NCBI RefSeq assembly: GCF_003985155.1
Contig: NZ_ML133698.1
Location: 1-64,000, forward strand
Reading direction: 5' to 3'
Source: Rhizobium vallis
Lineage (GTDB): Bacteria > Pseudomonadota > Alphaproteobacteria > Rhizobiales > Rhizobiaceae
Length of the DNA: 64,000 nucleotides
In this document: positions 7,702-15,524 of the stretch, piece after piece
How the letters are laid out: every line of letters starts with the position of its first letter
Numbering within the stretch: the first letter of the stretch is position 1
The notes under the pieces: generated by a model
What the model was told of the DNA's origin: nothing
Seen by the model: only the letters and a program-made list of their open reading frames with translations
Databases searched by the model: none
Translations under genes and position numbers: made by a program

Positions 7702-8858
7702 CCTGCCTTCGCCTCTACGCGTTTGCGATAATCCTGTTGTTGACGCCGCTTACTGCTCTTTCTGCTCGCGCCGAAAATGACGCGATCCCGCAAACGACTG
7801 TTACCGTCAAGGATATCGCCGGGCGGGATGTGCAAGTTAAGGTGCCCGTCCGCCGGATGCTGCTCGGAGAAGGCAGACAACTCTACCTGGTCGCATCACT
7901 CGACAGAGAGGATCCGCTGCAACGCATCGTCGCATGGCGTAACGATCTGATCGAAGCCGATCCCGCGACCTACAAGCAATATCTCGACAAATTCCCCGAC
8001 CTCGCGAAATTGCCGACTTTCAAGGGGAATGAAGGAAGTCTGATCGACATCGAATCCGCGATCGTGAAGAAACCCGACGTGGTTCTCCTCAACCTTGAAG
8101 CCAAGCAGGCGAATGAAGACGCTCAGTATATCGAGAAACTCGCATCCCTTGATATACCAGTCCTCTATATCGATTTCAGGCACTATCCGCTTCAGAACAC
8201 GGACCCGACTATCCGGCTGCTCGGCAAGATCATGGGGCGCGAGGAGCGAGCCGCAGACGTGATCGCATTCCGCAAACAGGCGATGGCTCGGGTCGAGGAC
8301 GTGCTTGCCAAGACGAAGCCGGACCGCCCGAAAGTTTTCATCGAGCGCATCGGCGGATACACGGAGGACTGCTGCCTTTCATTCGGCGCCGAGAATTTCG
8401 GCAAATATGTCGACCTGGCCGGCGGGCACAATATTGGCAGTGATTTTCTGCCTTCGACATTCGGCCAGCTAAGCCCTGAACAGGTGGTCGTCTCCAATCC
8501 CGATCATGTCATTGTCACCAGCGCCGATTGGCAGGCCTACGTGTCTGGCGGCCACTGGATTCCGGTCGGCCCAAATGCAGATCTGGATGCCTCGAGGAAG
8601 AAGCTCGAGTGGTATACGATGCGGGATGCCTATGCCGGGACAACGGCGCAGACGAAGCGTAATTTCCACGCCATCTGGCACCAGTTTTACAACAGCCCCT
8701 ACGAATTTATCGCGGTCCAATGGATTGCAAAGTGGCTCCACCCCGATCTCTTCGCCGATCTCGACCCGGACAAGACGTTTTCTGAATATCACAAGCGCTT
8801 TCTGCCCATCGCCTATCAGCCCGGCTACGCCGTCAGCCTGGATGCCCAAGCACAATGA
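7698..8858 (+). CDS. Periplasmic ferri-siderophore-binding protein
   Basis: A 386-aa class III (BtuF/FecB-like) solute-binding protein. A GTG start at 7698 overlaps the MFS stop and has GGAG about 8 nt upstream. It gives a clear signal peptide (MTCLRLYAFAIILLLTPLTA, cleavage near ARA-EN). The rest has the family layout of two lobes joined by a long helix and a conserved start (TTVTVKDIAGRDVQVKVPVRR). A longer upstream frame only extends into the MFS gene. It should hand the iron chelate to the permease encoded next. Confidence 0.85.
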   Translation: MTCLRLYAFAIILLLTPLTALSARAENDAIPQTTVTVKDIAGRDVQVKVPVRRMLLGEGRQLYLVASLDREDPLQRIVAWRNDLIEADPATYKQYLDKFPDLAKLPTFKGNEGSLIDIESAIVKKPDVVLLNLEAKQANEDAQYIEKLASLDIPVLYIDFRHYPLQNTDPTIRLLGKIMGREERAADVIAFRKQAMARVEDVLAKTKPDRPKVFIERIGGYTEDCCLSFGAENFGKYVDLAGGHNIGSDFLPSTFGQLSPEQVVVSNPDHVIVTSADWQAYVSGGHWIPVGPNADLDASRKKLEWYTMRDAYAGTTAQTKRNFHAIWHQFYNSPYEFIAVQWIAKWLHPDLFADLDPDKTFSEYHKRFLPIAYQPGYAVSLDAQAQ

Positions 8859-9922
8859 CCGAGGCTCAGACAGTCATCGGCCATGTTAATGCGGTCGGCC
8901 GCTATCGCCTGGCAAGTCTCAGAAAGCATCTTGTGCTTTGTCTGCTGATTGCAGCGGTCGTCCTTGTGTTCCTCGCCGATATTGCCACCGGTCCAGCCTG
9001 GTACGGACTGGACGATGTGTTGAAGACCGTGCTGATGCCTGCGGATGCGCAAGCCCAGATGCGCGTCGTGATCTGGTCCATCCGGATGCCGTCAGCCCTT
9101 ATGGCTGTTGTCGTCGGGATGGCGCTGGCGACCGCCGGCGTTCAGATGCAGACGGTGCTCAACAATCCGCTCGCGAGCCCGTTCACTCTTGGGATTTCGT
9201 CGGCAGCAAGCTTCGGCGCGGCCTTGGCTCTCGCATTCGGCCTGTCCTTCATTCCGGTCGCCGGCGATTATATCGTTGCGGTCAATGCTTTTATCATGGC
9301 GCTTGGATCCGCCCTCATCATCCATTCCGTGGGATTGCGGCGGGGAAGCTCGGTCCAAACGATCGTGTTGCTTGGTATCGCGCTGGTGTTCAGCTTCAAT
9401 ACCGCCTTGGCGATGGTCCAGTATTTTGCCAACGATCAGGCTGTTGCTGCCATCGTGTTCTGGACGATGGGCAGCTTGACCAAGGCAACCTGGCCGAAGC
9501 TTGCCGTGACAGTCGCCGTCCTGGTTCTGACCATTCCCATCTTCGTCTATCGACGCTGGCAGTTGACAGCACTTCGGCTCGGAGAGGCTCGGGCAGCATC
9601 TTTCGGAATCCCGGTTCGTCGCCTTCGGCTGGAAACGCTGGTGCTCATATCGCTCCTGTCGTCCATCCCGGTAGCATTCGTCGGAACGATCGGCTTTGTC
9701 GGACTTGTGGCGCCACACATCGCGCGCATGCTTGTCGGTGAGGATCAGCGGCACCTGCTTCCGGCCAGCGCCATGATCGGAGCCCTGATCATGTCATCCA
9801 GTTCCACGGTGGCGAAAGTTCTCGTGCCGGGCGCGGTGTTACCGATCGGGGTCATCACCGCCGTCATAGGCCTGCCGGTCTTCTTTTATCTTATCCTGAA
9901 GGGAGGGCGGGAAACGTGGTAG
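8855..9922 (+). CDS. FecCD-type iron-siderophore ABC permease
   Basis: A 355-aa BtuC/FecCD permease with multiple membrane helices. Typical features are RMPSALMAVVVGMALATAGV near residue 75-95 and the coupling region FVGLVAPHIARMLVG. It is the only permease gene in the cluster, consistent with a homodimer. Its ATG overlaps the binding-protein stop (ATGA), and its end overlaps the ATPase start by 7 nt. Confidence 0.92.
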   Translation: MTEAQTVIGHVNAVGRYRLASLRKHLVLCLLIAAVVLVFLADIATGPAWYGLDDVLKTVLMPADAQAQMRVVIWSIRMPSALMAVVVGMALATAGVQMQTVLNNPLASPFTLGISSAASFGAALALAFGLSFIPVAGDYIVAVNAFIMALGSALIIHSVGLRRGSSVQTIVLLGIALVFSFNTALAMVQYFANDQAVAAIVFWTMGSLTKATWPKLAVTVAVLVLTIPIFVYRRWQLTALRLGEARAASFGIPVRRLRLETLVLISLLSSIPVAFVGTIGFVGLVAPHIARMLVGEDQRHLLPASAMIGALIMSSSSTVAKVLVPGAVLPIGVITAVIGLPVFFYLILKGGRETW

Positions 9923-10668
9923 TCCTGAGCACTGAAGCCCTGGGGGCGATTTACGGCGCGCGACCTGTCCTCAGCGACGTATCATTGCCTCCATGCCACG
10001 GCGGAGAAATCATCGCGCTGATCGGAGCCAACGCGGCCGGCAAGTCAACGCTTCTGCGTCGTATAGCCGGCATCCTTCCCGGTCCCGGCGAATGTCGGCT
10101 GACGGGCGTGGACGATCGCGAAACGGCGATAGCTTACATGCCGCAGGATCAGGTGACCGGAGCTGCTTTGACCGTCTTCGAAGCCGTGCTTTTGGCGCGC
10201 AAGCAGACCAGTGGCTGGAAGCTGGCTGATACAGATCTCCATGAGGTCGAGCGAGCATTGGCCGCCTTGCAAATCGCAAATCTCGCGTCCGAATATGTTT
10301 CGGAGTTGAGCGGCGGTCAGCGCCAGCTCGTCGCGCTTGCGCAATGCGTTGTCCGCACGCCGACCGTGCTGCTTCTCGACGAGCCGACGAGTGCCCTTGA
10401 TCTTCATCGTCAGTTCGACGTCATGAGGCATGTCAGGTCGCTGGCGAAGGAAAAGGGACTGCTCGTCATCATCGCGGTGCATGATCTCAATCTGGCGATG
10501 AAGTTTGCCGACAAGATCGCCATTCTTGCGCATGGAACGCTGCATGCTTTCGGCCCGGTTGCCGACGTGCTGACGCCTGGAAATCTCGAGACGGCATTTC
10601 GTGTGAAAAGCCGTCTCGAGACATGTTCTCAAGGCAAGCTTCACCTGATCGTCGATGATGCAGTGTGA
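9916..10668 (+). CDS. FecE-type iron-siderophore ABC ATPase
   Basis: A 250-aa ATP-binding protein. Walker A is GANAAGKST (37-45), the Q-loop lies in YMPQDQ, the signature is LSGGQRQL (131-138), Walker B is VLLLDEP (151-157) and the switch His is in AVHDLN. A GTG start at 9916 lies inside the permease end, indicating coupling. It is the last gene of the plus-strand siderophore operon; only 30 bp separate it from the end of the convergent receptor gene, and no terminator hairpin is evident there. Confidence 0.92.
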   Translation: MVVLSTEALGAIYGARPVLSDVSLPPCHGGEIIALIGANAAGKSTLLRRIAGILPGPGECRLTGVDDRETAIAYMPQDQVTGAALTVFEAVLLARKQTSGWKLADTDLHEVERALAALQIANLASEYVSELSGGQRQLVALAQCVVRTPTVLLLDEPTSALDLHRQFDVMRHVRSLAKEKGLLVIIAVHDLNLAMKFADKIAILAHGTLHAFGPVADVLTPGNLETAFRVKSRLETCSQGKLHLIVDDAV

Positions 10669-10698
10669 GGCTTGCCTTAACGGACGGTGCTGACAACC

Positions 10699-12843
10699 TC
10701 AGAAGTCTGTGGTTATCGATACCTTGAAGGTGCGCGGCGCACCCTGGGCGATGGTGCTGAAGCTTGCGACCCCAGACCAGTAATCCTTGTCGAGGACGTT
10801 TTCGACGGAGGCCCGGAAGGTGACGGGCCTCTGTTCGATCTCCGTCTTGTAGCGTGCGCCCAGATCAAGCCGCGTCCAGGAAGGGATCTTCAACGTGTTC
10901 GTCGTATTGATATATTGCTCGCCGGTGTGAATGACATTGGCCGTCAGCGTCAGGCCTTCGAGGAAAGACGTGTCCCATTCCGCTCCGATGTTCGCCTGGA
11001 TCTTCGGTACGCCGATCGGGCGCTTGCCGCGGGTCGCAGCGCTCGAGGTATTCGTCAGTTCGCCATCCATCAGCACCACGCCGCCAAGCACGCGCAGATC
11101 GTCCGTGACTTCGCCAAACACGTTGAACTCAACGCCGCGATTGCGCTGTTCCCCGCCAGCGGTGAAGATCTGCCCGCTGCCGCTTGGCTCCAACTGGCCG
11201 AAGGGTTTCTCGATCTGGAATGCGCTGACGGTCATCGCAATCTGTCCGAGGTCGATCTTGGTGCCGATCTCGTATTGGGTCGTCTTGTACGGAGCGAGCG
11301 TTTCGCCCGCATTGATGGCTGTCGTCGGAGCAGTATCGCCTATGCTCAGGCCCTGCGCGTAGTTGGCATAGAAGGAAACCTCGTCCCAGGGGCGGACGAC
11401 GAGGCCAACGAGGGGCGTCACGGCGTCCTCATCCGAAGACGACGAGACAGCACCTGTCGTTGCATTGAAGTTCTTCGAGTCGATCTGCTGAAAGCGACCG
11501 CCAAGAGTGAGCTGCACGCGCTCGTCGAGCATCGACAAGGTGTCCGACAGGCCGACGCCGGACAGCCTGGCTTCCGAGACCTTCGGTACTGAACTGGGAT
11601 TGGCGACGAACTGCTCGATACGACGGACAGGGTCGTACATATTGCTCCGCTGGGCAGTGCCTGAAACGATTGCACGATCGAGGCTCTGGTGGAGATAGCT
11701 CGCCTGCAGGGTCAGTGTGTGGGAGATCGGCCCCGTGTCAAACTTGGTGCGGATGCCCGTTTCTGCCGTAAGCCTGTCGACGTCGAACACCGCATTCTGT
11801 GGCGTGATGCTGACGTCGCCGGCCGAGTTCAGGATGGTGGGCAGACCAAAAAGGCGATGCACGTGAGAATTGCCGCCACCCACGGCGCCAAACCAGGTGA
11901 TGTCGTCGGTCAGATCATATTCGACCCTGCCCAAGACCGAGCGGTCCGCGCTCTTCGACCACTCCCACGGCTCCTGAACATTGAGCGATCCGTCGGGTGC
12001 GCTCGGCACGATCAAACCGGTGGTTTGAAAGAAGGGACGCTGCGGCGCGTCGAAAGTTTCGCGCTGTCCGATCACGTCGAGTGTGGCTCGAAGGTTTTCC
12101 CCCTGATAATCAAGAGCCAAGGCTCCAACGTAAAAGTCCCGTGTCTGATCATCAATCGGCGTGTCACCACCGTGGGCACTGCCGTTAAGACGAATGCCAA
12201 ATTGCCGTTCGTCGCCGAACCGCCGCGACACGTCGACATGAACACCGCCCTGAAAGTCGGAAGCGTAATCTGTCGTCAGCCGCGTCAAATCCTCATCGAG
12301 CGCGCGCTTCGGAACGATGTTGATCGTGCCGCCGACGGCGCTGTTTGGAGAGATCCCATAAAGGAAAGCTGTCGGACCTTTTAGCACCTCGACACGCTCT
12401 GCATATTCGGTGAAGACCCGGTAGGTCGGGGCGATCCCATAAATCCCATCAAATGCGATTTCGCCGGCGTTTCCTTCGCCGACCGGAAAACCTCTGATGT
12501 AGAACGAGTCCAACATCCCCCCTGACGAGTGGGTATTTCTGACGGACGGATCGTTGTCCATCACCTCGCCCACAGTCTGGGCACCCTGGTCTTCGATTTT
12601 CTGGGACGTATACCCGGTCACATTGAAAGGGGTGTCCATGAAATCCCGGTTTCCCAGAGCCCCCAGGCGTGCGCCTTTGGCGATCTGACCGCCTGCATAT
12701 TCTTCCGGTAGGGTCCCGATCGTGGAAGTGGCGTCTTTCGTCGCCGTAATCACTATTGGTGCCAATTCGGTGGCACTCTGCCCGTACGCGGCACCGTTTG
12801 CCACAGCGGTCGCTACGACGGTGCACCCCAACATAAACTTCAT
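10699..12843 (-). CDS. TonB-dependent siderophore receptor
   Basis: A 714-aa outer-membrane receptor of the FhuA-like group. The ATG at 12843 is chosen because AGGGGA lies 7-8 nt upstream and it opens a signal peptide (MKFMLGCTVVATAVANGAA). The mature N-terminus has a TonB box-like TELAPIVITATK. The plug follows (DTPFNVTGYTSQKIEDQ, then SFYIRGFPV and VEVLKGPTAFLYG) and then the beta-barrel, which ends in an aromatic residue (STTDF region). There is no N-terminal STN signalling domain. A perfect RirA-type box upstream suggests iron repression. It most likely imports the siderophore made by the neighbouring operon. Confidence 0.92.
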   Translation of the reverse strand: MKFMLGCTVVATAVANGAAYGQSATELAPIVITATKDATSTIGTLPEEYAGGQIAKGARLGALGNRDFMDTPFNVTGYTSQKIEDQGAQTVGEVMDNDPSVRNTHSSGGMLDSFYIRGFPVGEGNAGEIAFDGIYGIAPTYRVFTEYAERVEVLKGPTAFLYGISPNSAVGGTINIVPKRALDEDLTRLTTDYASDFQGGVHVDVSRRFGDERQFGIRLNGSAHGGDTPIDDQTRDFYVGALALDYQGENLRATLDVIGQRETFDAPQRPFFQTTGLIVPSAPDGSLNVQEPWEWSKSADRSVLGRVEYDLTDDITWFGAVGGGNSHVHRLFGLPTILNSAGDVSITPQNAVFDVDRLTAETGIRTKFDTGPISHTLTLQASYLHQSLDRAIVSGTAQRSNMYDPVRRIEQFVANPSSVPKVSEARLSGVGLSDTLSMLDERVQLTLGGRFQQIDSKNFNATTGAVSSSSDEDAVTPLVGLVVRPWDEVSFYANYAQGLSIGDTAPTTAINAGETLAPYKTTQYEIGTKIDLGQIAMTVSAFQIEKPFGQLEPSGSGQIFTAGGEQRNRGVEFNVFGEVTDDLRVLGGVVLMDGELTNTSSAATRGKRPIGVPKIQANIGAEWDTSFLEGLTLTANVIHTGEQYINTTNTLKIPSWTRLDLGARYKTEIEQRPVTFRASVENVLDKDYWSGVASFSTIAQGAPRTFKVSITTDF

Positions 12844-13271
12844 ACAAAATCCCCTAATCAGTCGTCGCATGATCCCGTGAGCCGCGATCATCAGCACGAA
12901 ACCGCTAAATAACATGATAAAAAATGTCAAGATTTATGGGTTGCATATGTGCTTGAAGCCACAGTGAAATCGTCCCTATGATTTGCCGGCCTTCGTCGCC
13001 AGCCCCGATGGTGATGCCGATGCCTGAGGCGTATCTCGATCCAAGATCAATCTCATCGCTTGAGGTGCTGCTGAACGATCTCAAGGTCGGCACAATTGTC
13101 AGGACGCCCGGGCGACACATCATAGCCAGCGACGACATAACTGTGATGGCATTGTATGAGGTGCGTCGCCGTTGTACCATGCAGCCTGACGGTTGCGCAC
13201 AGTGCCAGGTCTATAGCTGGAGCCATAGTCCGGTCGCACGTTTCAACCCGATGAATAAGTGGCCGCGGATC
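12844..13271. other. Intergenic region between receptor and nuoH
   Basis: This divergent region of about 430 bp should hold promoters for the receptor (minus) and nuoH (plus). The nuoH frame stays open upstream to 12978, but those extra 98 residues have no membrane character and no NuoH-like sequence, and an overlapping minus-strand frame is equally unconvincing. Apart from the RirA-like box at 12915-12929 I see nothing I can name. Confidence 0.55.
12915..12929 (-). promoter_or_regulatory. Candidate RirA (IRO) box for the receptor gene
   Basis: TGATAAAAAATGTCA is an exact TGA-N9-TCA, 72-86 bp upstream of the receptor start codon. Together with the near-match before the biosynthetic operon, it suggests co-regulation by RirA, the main iron repressor in Rhizobium and Sinorhizobium. 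The match is seen; binding is inferred. Confidence 0.55.
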
Positions 13272-14273
13272 ATGGAGCTTATCGTCGCCCTTGGCCTGAT
13301 TGTCTTCAAGGTCGCGTTTCTGATTGCGATCCTTCTGCTGCTGCCGTTGCCGCTAACCTGGCTGGAACGCAAGGTCGCCGGGCACATCCAGCAACGGATG
13401 GGGCCGATGCGTGTTGGGTGGCACGGGCTGCTGCAGCCGATGGCGGACGGCATAAAGCTCTTAACCAAAGAAGACCACATCCCGGCCGAGGCCGATCGCT
13501 TCCTGTTCAAACTGGCGCCAATCCTGGCGCTCGCCCCGCCCTTTGTGGTGTTCGTCGCGATCCCCTTCGGCGAAAGCATCTCGGTCCTCGGCACCGAGAT
13601 CACCCTCCACGTCTCCAACATGAATGTGGCGCTACTCTTCGTCTTTGCGGTGATCGGGATCGAGGTCTATGGCGTCATCTTTGGTGGCTGGGCCGCTAAC
13701 AGCAAATACGCGGTTCTCGGCAGCCTCAGGACCTGTGCGCAGATGATCAGCTACGAGATTCCGATGGGATTCGCGGTGATCGGGGTGGTCATGTTGGCGC
13801 AATCCATGAGCCTGCTCGACATCGTGCGGGCCCAATCCGATGTCTGGAACATCGTCTACCAACCGGTCGGCTTCTTCGTGTTCTTCGTCGCCGGATTGGC
13901 CGAAGCGCAGCGTATTCCCTTCGATCTTTCGGAAGCGGAAGGCGATCTGGGGGCCGGCTTTCATACCGAATACAGCGGCATCCGCTTCGCGTTTTTCATG
14001 GTCAGCGAATACGCCATCGTGTTGCTGGTGTCGGTCCTTGTGGTGATCCTGTTTTTCGGCGGCTGGAACGGTGTCCTGATCCCCTTGCCACCACTCCTCT
14101 GGTTTGTGCTCAAGGTCGCGTTCTTCGTTTATGTGTTTATCTGGTTCCGCTTCACTTTCCCCCGCTACCGCTACGATCAACTGATGGCGATCGGATGGAA
14201 AGTCTTGCTTCCTCTGTCGATGGCGAACATAATTATAACCGGTGTACTTTTAGGGGCCGTAGCGGCTCCGTAG
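13272..14273 (+). CDS. nuoH: NADH-quinone oxidoreductase subunit H
   Basis: A 333-aa membrane subunit of complex I, of normal family length when started at ATG 13272 (MELIVALGLIVFKVAFL). Diagnostic stretches are LTWLERKVAGHIQQRMGP, the quinone-site loop GLAEAQRIPFDLSEAEGDL with its acidic cluster, and YSGIRFAFFMVSEY. NuoH forms the heel of the membrane arm where quinone enters. Here it starts a short plus-strand operon with nuoI, apart from the other twelve nuo genes on the opposite strand. Another start at 13251 is possible, and neither has a strong RBS. Confidence 0.93.
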   Translation: MELIVALGLIVFKVAFLIAILLLLPLPLTWLERKVAGHIQQRMGPMRVGWHGLLQPMADGIKLLTKEDHIPAEADRFLFKLAPILALAPPFVVFVAIPFGESISVLGTEITLHVSNMNVALLFVFAVIGIEVYGVIFGGWAANSKYAVLGSLRTCAQMISYEIPMGFAVIGVVMLAQSMSLLDIVRAQSDVWNIVYQPVGFFVFFVAGLAEAQRIPFDLSEAEGDLGAGFHTEYSGIRFAFFMVSEYAIVLLVSVLVVILFFGGWNGVLIPLPPLLWFVLKVAFFVYVFIWFRFTFPRYRYDQLMAIGWKVLLPLSMANIIITGVLLGAVAAP

Positions 14274-14283
14274 CGAGGCGGCG

Positions 14284-14850
14284 ATGTCGCGCGCGCAGGA
14301 CAGAGTTGGAACATGGATTGGCTGGGCATTCTTCGCCGATCTGGCGAGTGCGTTGGCTCTGACCTTCGGCTACGTGTTCTCCAAAACCGTCACCATGCAA
14401 TATCCGGACAAGGAAAAATGGCTACCCTACTCACGCTATCGCGGGCATCACTTCCTGACGCGTGATGAAGAGGGCGAGATCAAGTGCGTGGCCTGCGAAC
14501 TCTGCGCGCGGATTTGTCCCTGCGACTGCATCGAAGTCGTCCCCTACGAGGACGAGAAGGGGAACCGGCACCCGGCTAAATTCGAGATCGACACGGCTCG
14601 CTGCCTGTTCTGTGGGCTGTGCGAGGACGCCTGCCCAGCGGATGCAATCGCGCTTGGCCAGCAATACGAATTTTCGAGTTTTTCCTCGCGTGACCTGGTG
14701 ATCGGGCGCGACGACCTGCTCGCCAAGCCGGGCAAGGCGGCAACCGGCGGCGGCGTGGTTGCCGCGCGCCTGAATACAAAAAAGGACGTGCTCGTCGAGA
14801 CGAGAGAGACGAAGGGCTACAACTGGTGGCGGAATATCCGGCGAACGTGA
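14284..14850 (+). CDS. nuoI: NADH-quinone oxidoreductase subunit I
   Basis: A 188-aa ferredoxin-like subunit carrying two [4Fe-4S] clusters (N6a and N6b). The motifs are CVACELCARICPCDC (about 59-73) and CLFCGLCEDACPADA (about 103-117). It relays electrons from the peripheral arm to NuoB. The start is 10 nt after nuoH with GAGG upstream. The C-terminal tail (GKAATGGGVV through YNWWRNIRRT) is longer than in some NuoI proteins but within the range of alphaproteobacterial homologues. Confidence 0.95.
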   Translation: MSRAQDRVGTWIGWAFFADLASALALTFGYVFSKTVTMQYPDKEKWLPYSRYRGHHFLTRDEEGEIKCVACELCARICPCDCIEVVPYEDEKGNRHPAKFEIDTARCLFCGLCEDACPADAIALGQQYEFSSFSSRDLVIGRDDLLAKPGKAATGGGVVAARLNTKKDVLVETRETKGYNWWRNIRRT

Positions 14851-14895
14851 ACGCGCGCCATCCGTCGAGCCGGAGCGCGCAGACAGGAGGCTCAG

Positions 14896-15336
14896 ATGCT
14901 TGTCGGCGAAATCATGAAGAACAAAGGTGTCGGTGTCATCGCGGTCGCTCCCGATCAGACGATGGTGGAGGTCTTGCGGCTGTTTCGCGATAACAATATC
15001 GGCTTCGTCGTCGTCAGCCAATCGAACGACGAATACCTGGGTTCGCTATCGGAGCGGGATTGCTGCAATGCGGTGGCGGAATACGGGGCCGAGGCGGCGA
15101 TGATGCGGGTCGCAGATGTCATGAACCGCAATGTGGCGACCTGTTCGACACGGGATTTGCTACCCGTCGTGATGGGGATCATGACCCAGCGACGGACACG
15201 TCATGTGCTGGTCATGGATGAAGGCGACGTTGTCGGCGTGGTCAGTATCGGCGACGTGGTTAAGCACAGGCTCGACGAAGCGCAGCGCACAGAGCAGGAT
15301 CTGCAGGATTACATCTGCGGGACCAGGTATCACTGA
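14896..15336 (+). CDS. CBS-domain pair protein linked to nuoHI
   Basis: A 146-aa soluble protein made of two CBS motifs. The first runs from about MLVGEIMKNKGVGVIAVAPD to LGSLSERDCC and the second from VADVMNRNVATCSTRD to VVGVVSIGDVVKHRLDE. Such pairs bind adenosine nucleotides or NAD(H) and act as energy sensors. AGGAGG precedes ATG 14896, 45 bp after nuoI, so it is probably co-transcribed. A regulatory role on complex I is an inference from position only. Confidence 0.85.
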   Translation: MLVGEIMKNKGVGVIAVAPDQTMVEVLRLFRDNNIGFVVVSQSNDEYLGSLSERDCCNAVAEYGAEAAMMRVADVMNRNVATCSTRDLLPVVMGIMTQRRTRHVLVMDEGDVVGVVSIGDVVKHRLDEAQRTEQDLQDYICGTRYH

Positions 15337-15416
15337 CGTCGCCAGCTTGATGTGAAGACGCTGGGGCAGGGCGGCTTGCCGAGGGCGGCGCCCGACCCCA
15401 ATCTTCAGACCCCACG

Positions 15417-15524
15417 CTAAAGCGCGTCGCGATCTTTCAGATTCGCTCCTTGCGCTTTAGCTCTTTGTTTTTACGCATGTCGTTGCCGCAAAACCGCTGC
15501 ACACTTTTGTGCGACATGCTTTAG
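15417..15524. repeat. RIME1-type 108-bp intergenic mosaic repeat
   Basis: The unit runs from CTAAAGCGC to CTTTAG and is exactly 108 bp. It holds two large inverted repeats: CTAAAGCGC (15417-15425) with GCGCTTTAG (15452-15460), and GCATGTCG (15475-15482) with CGACATGC (15512-15519). Size and two-palindrome layout match the RIME1 elements of Rhizobium and Sinorhizobium. It sits where the CBS gene and nuoG converge. Its last bases contain the nuoG stop codon (TAA at 15523-15521, minus strand), and its hairpins could act as a bidirectional terminator. Confidence 0.85.

Noticed and set aside
12978..13271. N-terminal extension of NuoH by 98 residues
   Set aside because: The extra part is not hydrophobic, has no RBS, and would make NuoH much longer than the family norm.
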